Part shown: piece after piece, positions 40,201 through 52,200 of the stretch
Layout: each line of letters starts with the position of its first letter
Numbering within the stretch: position 1 is the first letter of the stretch
From: Alentia gelatinosa
Taxonomy: Eukaryota; Annelida; Polychaeta; Phyllodocida; Polynoidae
DNA length: 64,000 nt
NCBI GenBank assembly: GCA_950022655.1
Contig: OX465579.1
Span: 80,425,193 to 80,489,192, forward strand
Reading direction: 5' to 3'
The notes under the pieces: model-generated
Told to the model about the DNA's origin: nothing
The model's input: the letters and a program-made list of their open reading frames with translations, nothing else
Database searches by the model: none
Translations under genes and position numbers: made by a program

Positions 40201-43200
40201 AACGTGTTTTCTACGTTTATTTCAGTCTAAATGAGGCAGCAAATTCTACTTGAGAAAAAAACCCCAGTTTCCTTCCTTTTTCTGAACGCAATTGATATGT
40301 TTTAATAGATCGGCTTTAAATGACCCTCCAGTGGCAATTAACGCTGATCCCGCCCACCTGGATGGCTTTAGGCGTTAAGGTAGTCGTATTGTCAGCACGG
40401 CCACCAGCAGGGACATCCTAGCAGTGGTAGGGTCAATAGTCAGCTGCCACTTCATTGGACCGTGGGGATTTAGTTATTGCTCTCAGCGTAGGCCGTGGAA
40501 ATTCATCTTATCTGTCAATCGCTTTAGCTTCTTACGATTCACCATATTTGGATGTTATCTATCACAAATGAATCGCATTCTTTGACTGTGGGTTATTGTA
40601 TCTATCATACAAGGAATGTATGATTTTTTGTGGATTTTTTTTTCAAGATAGCATCGGCTTTGATCATAGGTATATTACTAACCAGGTCAATTCTAACTTT
40701 TCTAAAGTAATATATAAGACCTGGATATTCATGTAGCTAATTTATAAGGCCAGAATGAGAGAATTTAAAATATTATTTATTAACGTTACAAGTGTTGAAA
40801 TATTACCGATAGGGGGAAGGAGGGATTCAGGGGGTATTTTAGTAGCTAATTTACTGGCTTTCGAGAGCCATGAGTTCCTCCTTCAAGGTATCAGCAATAT
40901 TTGCAAGTGGTTCTCTAGATACTAATTATATATCAAGTCTGAAATATTTTACGAAAGTTGAGAATAGGTTTGGAATTACGGGAGAACAGATTACAGGGAT
41001 ATATGTCTGTGGCCACTCCCACGCAATTACCCTCGACGTTTGTGTGTTGGTGGAGGGGCGGGGTTGTTTGATGGTATGGCTGAACTCGCATGTTATATTC
41101 AGTCCGTTGAGCTAATTTTCTTCACGTGATATCACCCAGGTTGTCAAACTAAACACTGCGCATCTCTGACCTATATTTTCCGGAAAAAGTTATTCCACTG
41201 TGAATGTTATGGCAAACTTTGGTTTTTACATTTGAATGGTACTGAATAATTATTCTTACGAATTATCATATCATCAAAAAGTAACGAATTTTGGCACAAT
41301 GAAATTTAAAAGGTCCACCAAGGATAAATCTCTGCCTTCTTCTTTGCCCGGATGGAGTTTGTGGGATTTTCTCACTTCAATTTCCTTTTAGATATTACCA
41401 GTACTCCTGAAGAGGTACTTGCCAACAACTATGGCAACTTGAAGTGAAAAATAAGACACACAGAAAGAGTATAAATACTCATGATAACAACATCCCCCTT
41501 TCACGAGAAAGCGGTATTATTTCACATTTTAGTCATGTTATTCTACTTTTTCTTACCCATGGGTTACTAAGTCCCCATTGGAAATTTATGGGGCATAATA
41601 AACCACTACCCATTGTTTAACAGTGGCCGTAAACGACACCCATGGTATACGTATTTTCCAAACCATTATCGAATTTCTAGGAATATAAAGTATTAATAAA
41701 CATTGATAAGAAATACCACAGTCGATAGTTTTGAGACGGTCAGCTCTGTAAATCACTCGCGTTTGACGACGTAATACACGAGCGATGGCGAGTGTATTAC
41801 TGTGCGTCAATCCCTTGTGATTATTGTCTATTCATTCCTGCCGTTGTTCGTACTACTATTATTCCGCCTGTTGCGCGTGTGATTGGACTTTCTCCACTCC
41901 TCTCCAGGTGCTAGTGCGATTGTGTAGCCACGTGTCTCCGGCGGAGGAGCTGGCACGGAAGGACGACCTGACTCTGCTCTTCTCGGCCATCACCAGCTGG
42001 TGCCCGCCACACAACATCCCCTGGAGGAAGAGCGCCGCCGAGGTGCTCATGACGCTCTCCCGCCACGGCCTCACGCCCAACGTCGTCCAGTACATCCACA
42101 GTGAGCAGCTCAGGGCTTTACTGCACATCCCAAATGTGGGATTTATGTAATAGGTGGCACGGGTCACAAAATGGTTAAAGAAAATTCCGAGTGAAAATTG
42201 ATAGTTAAGATGAAACGAAAACGGAAAATGGACTGTCATTTGTAAACAGTTATAAAGATACTATGGAAGGTGGATATACGACATATATGCACAGCCTTTG
42301 CCAAAAAACTGAATGATAAAGTACAATCTTAGAATTGTATACCATGAACGATTATTTCAAGGGGAATAATTCGCTGAAGACGGCATGGTGGTTCCTGTTA
42401 TTATAAGTAACGGACCATCTTCTTTTATCAAATCCACTAAAACTAGGTGGTTGTCCGATGCCTGCCTAGAGTCAGGTTATTTACAAAATTCAAAATTGCA
42501 AAATAGGTATACCTCACAAACCACTTGATTGACCAATAGCTGATGGTGAATCCAGAAACATTTAATTGTATAGTTATACACTTATGCATTTTGCATGTTT
42601 CTACCATTAATTCCTTAAATTGTAGACACATCAGTATTGGAACACATCAGTGTTGAAATAGTCCTGTCCTTCCGTGCTTATTCACATCTTAACTTGGTTA
42701 AATGTAAGTATAGATAATGGAATTAGTACGCTGTAGTAGCATCCAGGGTGATATAACTAAGGTATAATCAGTATTCCTTTTTTCAAATGTTTGCAGGTAA
42801 GGGATGTGTGGCACTCTGCATCGACAACATGCAGAGAGTGCAGGAGTTGTCGCCAATTGAACTGGTCGAGATGTTCGTCACCGTCTTCTGCTTCCTCAAA
42901 GACTCTAGCGAGGTGTCTCAGCTTCTGCTCGACGACTTTCGTTCCTGCCAGGGCTATGTGTTCCTCTCAGACTTTCTCCTCAGGTAAATGGTGTTACCTT
43001 TATGACTAATGAATAGTTTATACTTTCTGTATTGAGTAGTAAAGAAGAAACCAACAAGTTTTGGTCAAAGTCGTCGTTCTCCACGAGTTTGATGTGGAGT
43101 GAATATCACGTAGCATTCAAACGAGTTGGAGAACGACATCTTTTACCAAAACGAGTTGCTTTCTGTATTTATATCACCCCTATAACAATAAAAGAATGAA

Positions 43201-46200
43201 CAACACATAGGATATAGACCATGGAGAACGGACTGCAATACTGCAAAGGGGCATGGGGAACGAGTTCCCAATGTTAAGCCCTTGGGACAAAAATACCAGG
43301 GGTGATATAATACCCAGGAGTGATCATAAGGTGAAGACTGTCTAGTACCTCCAGGTTTTCCCAGGTTAAAAAACGTAGGAGGTAACTCAGGAATTTCCGT
43401 GTGAAAACCGTGTAACGCCTTTAGGCACTTCCAGATGAAAACTCAAGTACCTCTAGGAATTTCGATGTGATAAGTATGCAAACAGGGAAAGCACATTTAG
43501 TTATTCCCAAGTGAAAACTAGAAAGTACCTCTGGGGATTTATACGTGTAAATTGGATACAACTTCCAAGTTATTCCCTAGAAAGCAAGACAACCAGGAGA
43601 AACCATTGACAATACCTGATGTAGCATAACAAGTATTGCCTGTGGTATATTGTTGTCTGCTGTGAAGAATATCTTAGCGAAAAGAATTCGTTATGGCGTT
43701 TAAGTTTTCATCTGGTCATAAAGTTTGCTACCTTTCAAACGATTTGGAAGACTTTCAATAAGGTAATGAAATACTTGTATTAATTTATTGTTCCGGTCAT
43801 ACTTTTCATCATATACACATCCATACCTTTATCAATTTCTTTGCGTACATATTTGATGGATGATGGTAATAGAATAGCATGGCATGAATCTTGATAGAAA
43901 CATGTAGGGTTCACATAATTTTATACATGGGGCTCTTATATGTAAATTTAGATTGATAAATGATGTTGATGACGTTAGACACCATTCCTTTCTGGTCATG
44001 CAGAATGGAGACGGACGCGCAGGAGGAGTCGGTACAGGCCCTGCGTAACCTGGTGCTGCTGGTAGGGTCCCTCACCACGTGTGGCTTCATCGAGCTTAAA
44101 CCCTCCACCACCACGTCCGGCTCACTGTTCCAGATGCCAGGCTTCACTGTGCCACAACCCACAGGCAAAGGTACGACCCAAGAACCCATCATCGCAGCTA
44201 ATATAGCGAGTGGCGAGTGGCGTGCCACAGGGGTCCGTTCTGGGACTGAGCCTGGGAATGTTATACTTTTGATCATTTGGAATGTTGCACAAATGTTATT
44301 AGTCAAACCGAACTAATATTTCTTATTTATATTTTAGGGCAATTCATTGAATTTCTAGTATAATTTGCTAGGGGCCAAGACGGAAATTAGAGTGGTAGCG
44401 CACGAGATGACTATGCAATTATTGGTTTCGTCTGAAACACAAGAGAGACGTAGTTTTTTTTATGGAAAGAAATAAGTCAAAGGATGCATAATTAATGTTT
44501 TGGTACGGAAGTAAATTACTTTAACTTTCTTTGCGTGTGCACTATTACTGCTAGCAAAAAACTAAAACCTGTTGATTATAACGATTTAACCATAAAGCAT
44601 GACTTTGTTGACATATCTTTGCAAGATCTTCTGTCCTTGTTCAAGATCGACTTGATATGCAAGTCCTTCGATCCTTTGTCTAAAAAAACCCCAAAACAAA
44701 CCAAAAACCCAAACTCAATTGTATCGGATTATGTTGAAGGTTTTCATCCATTTCTGTATCATTATTTATTTTGTCAAGCTGGTCCCGGTGTTCTGGGCAT
44801 GTCAGGTAACTGTCGCCTACCCTTGGTAACCATGGTAACGGTTGCGTGCCGTAACTTCCCGTACTAACAGGCTAATCTATCTCCTGACAAAAAACACCCG
44901 CAAATCTCGGGCCCCACACTGATAACTAAACATCGATTAAGACACCGCGTTCTCAGTTCAATGAAATCTAAGCTAAACTATTTCCATTGAAAAATTCATC
45001 CCGAAATTAGAATTATGTTATGGTGATCATTAGGATATGAAGGACTGTCCCTTTGTTAACGTTATCGGTAAGATTAACAGTTCTATGATTGTAATGTAAT
45101 TGGATAGTATTAAGATGGATGTTAATACTACGTGTGGGGCCTTTCTCGTGCCCTGCCCAGTAGGACACATTCCGCAAGGCTGACCTTTCGCCTATCCCCG
45201 AATGGCAACTCCTTTTGGAGTCTGCTAATGCTACAGATGGCTTTAGGAGTCCTTCGGGATAAAACTACCATTTCAGCTTCTCCTCTGAGCTAATTTATTC
45301 CTTCAACAAGAAAGATAATTCTATCTCTTGGGTACTGATGATGTGCATATGGGAACAGCATGTATTGGGATGATCATGGAATGTAGCTTGACAGGATACT
45401 ATTATCAAGACTGGCAGCATGAAAAGGGATGGACTGTAGAAGGATAGAAATGGTGATGAAATTTATAAAAGAATGCCCCCTAAGATTATTCTGTTGTATA
45501 TATATTTGATAATTGTAACCCAACTAATGGGGCTTAATCATGGATCGGGTTCAACATGCATACGACTGACAATATGGAAAGTAATATCTAGACAATTAAT
45601 TCATCTTACCAACTTTATCTGTTGTTGACTGACTACTATTAATTATTGAATTCAAACGAGGAGTGTGACCTAGTATAAAGCTACATTGAATCTTTATCGT
45701 CTTCGTTATATCTAATTAAACAATAACCGATGGGATTCTCTGATGGTTACTTTTCCTATTTTCTTGTGATAACTTGGCAACACCAGGTCAAGGCAAGTAG
45801 ATGCGCCCAACTCTCCTTTACCCACCCAAGTTTGTGATACAGATGTTTTCCCCGTCTTAGTGAGGTGTCCCTCTTTTTTACACCTATCTTTATCAGGTCC
45901 AGAGACACTGTAGTGTCTCAAGCAGAATTTCTTCATTCAAATTTCGGTTCTAATGAAAAATTCGATAAAGCCGCAACATGATGGATGTTCGATGTGAAAA
46001 CAAGAGATTCAACACATGAGTTTCAAATTAACAAATCCAACTAAATACTCTTTTATCATTGATCACTCCAAAGAACCACTCTTTTACAAATCAGATTTCA
46101 TTCTGTTTTCCACAAAAGTATGCTGACTAGTTTTGTAGATGTCGTATTTCGTTACTAAGTTAAAATAAACTAACTCATTATCCCTTTAACCCTAATATTT

Positions 46201-49200
46201 CTCCACCTAATTTTCTGTAGAATAGAACTTACATGATCTGTTCACTGTTGTTAAGTTTTTGCACCATTGATATCACACATAAATGTTTAGGATGAAGACT
46301 TATTAAGTCAAGCATTGTGATGCATCACACCCTTTTGTGAACCAAACCTAGAAGATTGTCTATATCATACAGTACCTAATATTTAATCTTCGCCACGACT
46401 GGTTTCCTTTCACTAGCTCTTCATTCCCATGTGTTATTCCGTGCCACATACAATAGCAATTTAGTGCCCGTCTCAGGGCATCTCTACTTCAATAAGATAA
46501 AACTAACTCAGTCCCCTGATTTACGTTCTTTGTAAACTACATCAGTTTGGGAAAAGAATACCATTCTCAATATATCACACTTGATAGCCTTACATATTTC
46601 CCCATTGGGTTCTACATACATGTACATATAAGTTCTATTTAAAAAACAGAGTAATTATAGCGGGTGATTTCCTTTTCCAATGGTATTCATTTTTACCAGA
46701 TGATTATTCCTGTATAGAAGGTACTTTTTAGACTTATATTTGTAAAGAACATTTTTGACTACTATAACCGTGTTGTCTTTTATCATGATATGCTTGTATA
46801 TGTTGTTTTCAGGGGTCAGCGTACGTAACCTTCAGGCGTTTCACGTTCTCCAGACTGTCTTCCTCAAGGTACGATTATCTATGTCTATACCCAGAACTTA
46901 AAGTATCAAGGCTGCCACCTTTATTGCCAAAATTGAACGACTGTAGCTGGAAAATCCTATGTACAACCTTCAAGTCAATAAAGGAAATTCTTTAAAAAAA
47001 ATCAAAAAAAAAATCAAAGCGTAGTACTTCTTATATCGTGATTTACAAAATGTATCCTCTAGGTAGGTGGTAGATAAATACACAATATTGGCTGGTTTCA
47101 GATAAAAGAAGTTATATGCTCCGAGATGTACCTGTCAAGTTACACTGGGATGTAGTACGTGCCTGGTTGAAAAAGTTCCTTGATTTTATAGCTAGAACAG
47201 ACTTGATTATTATATAGAGCTGATGTCGTCAATCTAAAGTGACCTTTACTAAGGATAACACTATGGGTATTTATTGTGCACAGGGGACGTCAACCCACCA
47301 GTGCAGTACGATCCTCGATGTGATCAGCAGCATCTACCACCAAGACAACGCCAACTACTTCATTCTGGAGGCGCAGTGCACGCTCTCACAGTTTGCTGAA
47401 CGCATCCATCAGAAGGACCCCGAGGTCCAGGTACGTATCTCCATCTCATTTAATATATTCCCAGCATATTCTCACTGTATTCTCGTTGCATATTCTCCCT
47501 CTATAATGTCATCTCATAGGTTCACTGCATATTCTCACAGCAAAGATTCACTTCACAATCTCACTGCGCAGCCTTACGACGTATTCTCACTATGTATTCT
47601 CACTGCATTGCCTCAACGCATGTTTCACCGCAAAGCTTCACTTCATAATCTCGCCTCACAGTTTTACTGTATTCTCACTTTACGACCTCACTTCATAATC
47701 TCACTACACACTGTTACTGTTTATTCTCACTGCACAGCCTCACTGTGTATTCTCGATATACATTCTCACTGTGTATTTTCATTGCATAATCTCGCTCTAT
47801 ATTCTCTCTGCACAGCCTCACTACGTAATCTCACTGTTTAGCCTCACTGCATATTCCGCAGCAACAACAAATCAACAAACTAACAAAAACTACATAGGCT
47901 CACTGCATGTTTTCACTGTGCAGCCTCACTGTGCAGCATCACTGCGCATTCTGATTCACCTTTTATACTACATTATTCTTTCATCAGAGTCTACCTACTA
48001 ATTTATAACTATATTCCTCATATATTTATGACATCTGAAAATGCCATAGAATACGTCCTAGTCAACCTCGCAGTTGCGTTTATTGGTGTTATTGGTTTAC
48101 ACTGCAGAGTATGCATGGTCTTGTACAACCCGATTAAAGTTCTTTAATGGTAAAAAGTATCGCCCACAATCGTGACTGCACTAAAGGCAGTAATGACATT
48201 CCTTACATTGTTACAACCTCTGTTCTATTCATGTAAAGCCTGATTTCATTTACTGTCATCGTAAGCGTTCTTTGGTTGGTTGCATGATTCAACGATGAAA
48301 TAGTCCCACAGTTTTGATCCTGATGATCTTTGTTGAAGATTTCATGTTTTATCATGATTTTTCAAATTTTTATTTATATTATCCAAGCCCAATCATGATG
48401 TTTTATTATTAAAAAAGTCATGATAAAATATGCTTTTGCTCAATGATAACGTGTGGAATGTACCGATTCATATCGTTTTGTTTGAATTGCAGATCAAGTT
48501 CTTTGAATTACTGGAGTTTATCGTCTTCAACTTGAATTATGTGCCGTGCAAAGAACTCATCAGTGTTTCTATTCTCATCAAGACGAATCAGTACGTATTT
48601 CATACCAAAAACAACAACTAATGAATAATCCCAAGCATACTGAGTACCCTAATTTACTTTTGTGGTAATAATGTGATACCAAAGAGACTTAAGGCAGGAT
48701 TTTACTAAGAGAGAAAGACTTCTTATCTAGTTGTGATTGATTTCTTAAAAGATATTTAACATTGGTGCATTATCCATATCTGAATTATCACATACTTATA
48801 CATCAACATGAATGAGTATGCATCTTTACTTAAATTGTGTATTGATGATTATGAATAGTAAATATTATATTGATTTTGGATATTTGACAATCCTGAAACC
48901 ATTTTGAGGTGGATATTCAATTTCACGATAACCATTAAAACAAAAGGAAAGGGAGAAAATGTATGAGTTAAGTACAATGACTCATAAAACATTGTAATGA
49001 CTCGTATAACATTGTGTCGGTAACTTTTTAATAGGTCAGTACAGTCTAGCCAGATGAGTAAAGGTACAATGACTCATATAACATTGTGCCGGTGACTCAG
49101 GTCAGTAAAGTCTAGCCAAACGAGTAAAGGTACAATGACTAATATAACACTGTGCTGGTGACTTAGGTCAGCACAGTGTAGCCAGATGAGTAAAGGTACA

Positions 49201-52200
49201 ATGACTCATATAACATTGTGCTGGTGACTTAGGTTAGTACAGTATAGCCAGATGAGTAAAGGTACAATGACTCGTAAAACATTGTGTCGGTAACTTTTTA
49301 ATAGGTCAGTACAGTCTAGCCAGATGAGTAAAGGTACAATGACTCATATAACATTGTGCCGGTGACTCAGGTCAGTAAAGTCTAGCCAAACGAGTAAAGG
49401 TACAATGACTAATATAACACTGTGCTGGTGACTTAGGTCAGCACAGTGTAGCCAGATGAGTAAAGGTACAATGACTCATATAACATTGTGCTGGTGACTT
49501 AGGTTAGTACAGTATAGCCAGATGAGTAAAGGTACAATGACTCGTAAAACATTGTGCTGGTGACGTAGGTTAGTACAGTGTAGCCAGATGAGTAAAGGTA
49601 CAATGACTCGTATAACATTGTGCTGGTGACGTAGGTCAGTACAGTGTAGCCAGATGAGTAAAGGTACAATGACTCATATAACATTGTGCCGGTGATTTAG
49701 GTCAGCACAGTGCAGCCAGTTCTGTAACGGTACAATAACTAATATAACTTTGTCTCTGCGACTTAGGTCAGTACAGTGTAGCCAGATGTGTTTGCGGACG
49801 CTGCTGAAGATCCTGCGCTACCATGCTGTCTACAAGGACGTCTTTCGGGAGGTTGGGCTGCTCGAGGTCATGGTCACCTGCCTCCACCGCTATGCGGCGC
49901 TGCTCAAGGAACCCGAGCGACAAGGTGGGTTAAAATCAAGTATCAGATATGAGTGAAAGGTCACGCAGACCTACAATGCAATTGCAGATAGCAGCTAGGT
50001 GATACAGAAACTTCATTGACGAGAGTTATAACTTGATGGTAAAATTGTGGATGAAGAATTTTTGTATTTGTGTATGACCGACAGTATCTGCTGCTACAAA
50101 GTTTCTTGCCATACACGTGATACCTAATGCAAATCGTCTAAACGAATTTCGATATTATGGATTGGAAAGTATATTTGGATGTTCTGTTTAATATCATAGA
50201 CCTTGTATAATGTTACTTTTTATAATCGTCAGGGCTAATGATGATATCGTAGAGGAGATATGGTCTTATAATGTGCTAATAAAATTATAGCTTTATTCAT
50301 TGTAAACGGACCCTTAATTTCTCCATTGTCTTTTGACCCGTCCTTAATGTCAATCTCAGGTGAGTTCGTGACATTCATGAAGGCCACGCTCCATTAAGCG
50401 ATTTTTGCATCTGATTCGTAAGCGAATATGCAACCAATACCCAGCGACTGGTTTACATAAGCAGTCATTTAATGAAAGATCACGTTTCACAACGATTTGT
50501 ATATATTCTCTAATCCTTACAACAGTCCATGTTGATATCGCATATGGAAGTATTCTGACACTAAAGACGGTGACAGTGATAGAACCTAGTCACATGCAAG
50601 TCGCTTACAGATTGGACAGGACAAATCTTGACATCAAAATCAATTGAGAATCGCCCAATGGATCACCTGGCTATGAACTTCCCACGTAAATCGCATGTAT
50701 TTTGGATCATCAAATCGCATGCGATTTGCAGACGACGGGAAGTAGAATCTCACCCTCGATGCTGGTCGCATAGTGTGACATGCCCTTGAAATTTCCCGCC
50801 AATGGCAGCCATGTGCAGCAGTCCCGTGCGTGTTGTGTGGGCGACGCCTGAGCCTCCTGGCCTTCTCTTGGTGTTTTCAGATGAGGAAAATGACGGATCG
50901 GGAGATTATTATGATGATGATCTCTATGATGCCGAGGTGCCTATAGCATCGTTAGGTAAGAGGTCGGCAACGGCAAGAGATGGTGGTGGTCATGCTGGTG
51001 GTGGCGGTAGTGGTGGAGGTGGCATTCTGACTAGGGGAGTCACACATCAGTGGCTCGGTGATGGTCAGTGATGCGTGCGACTATCACCGGCAAACGTTAA
51101 GTTTATACCAAGTAGATCTAAAGCGAAGCCTTAATTGAAATTATTGTTTACCTAAGCTTTCACCTGTCTAGAACAATTCTGCAGGTGAATATATCTGAAA
51201 AGTCAATTTTGGACAGCTTTTTGATATTTTCACAATGATTTCGCTTAGAAGGGAATGTACATTCCCCAAATCTTAATGGTTCTTTTTGGACATGGGAAAT
51301 CTTAGGGGTTCATCTTGCCATAAACATTTGATCAAAACAGTGTTTGAATAGGTATTTCAAAAGATATAACACCCAAATATATTCTGACATAGATCTATCG
51401 GTTTAGGAATGCCTAAAGGCAGAAAAACAAATACATATTTTAGCGAATCCTTGATTTTCTGGCCTAATGAATCTGAAAATACCCCTGAATTTATGTTTTA
51501 AAATTTGATGAAAACGCTTGCTTCAGGTCTACTTTGGTCATACTGTGCTTATGTTTCTGACTCTGGCAGGAGTAGGTAGGGGATTGGAAATGTGTAGATG
51601 CTCCTTAGGCTTCTAACACCATCACTCCTATTATGCAAAAATTGAGGAAAACACAATGACGTTCTGATTGTCACGGTGGCCAAAGTCTTACATATAATAT
51701 TTTTCATTTAGTTAAGCTGTAGCTAAAGATTGAACAAGCATTTCTTTGTATTATGTTCTCATTATTAACTGTAGAAAGAAATTAACTGTTACTGGTTGAG
51801 AGTACACTAAACAAATATAATAAAATTTGGCCTCCTTCTTTTTTACAACGTAGGGCTACATATTATCAATATGTAAAAGTCGTCAGAATAAAGTTTTGTC
51901 ATAGAGAAATAAGTCCCGTAATTTATAATCATCATTCTTTTAATGTAACTTATAGTCTGTAAACAGATCACTCGAGCTGTAGCTGCCACTGAGAACACTT
52001 CGCCACGTCATAACAAAATTAATAGATACTTCTATTTGCCTACCTAATCACATTGATATTCTTTTCTTTTCTTTCCCTTTGTCTGAGTTACTAAGCTAGG
52101 TTCTTTGACAATGTAGATAATGTGCATTGACTTTAATTATTTCCTTTAACATTCTGTTATCCCTTAAACTTCATTCACAGTAAAAAAGGCACAAGTTCGA

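Noticed and set aside
47239..47841. 200-codon ORF spanning exon 8
   Set aside because: Only 47284-47430 is exon. Beyond the donor at 47431 the frame is a translation of the TCACTGC-type repeat.
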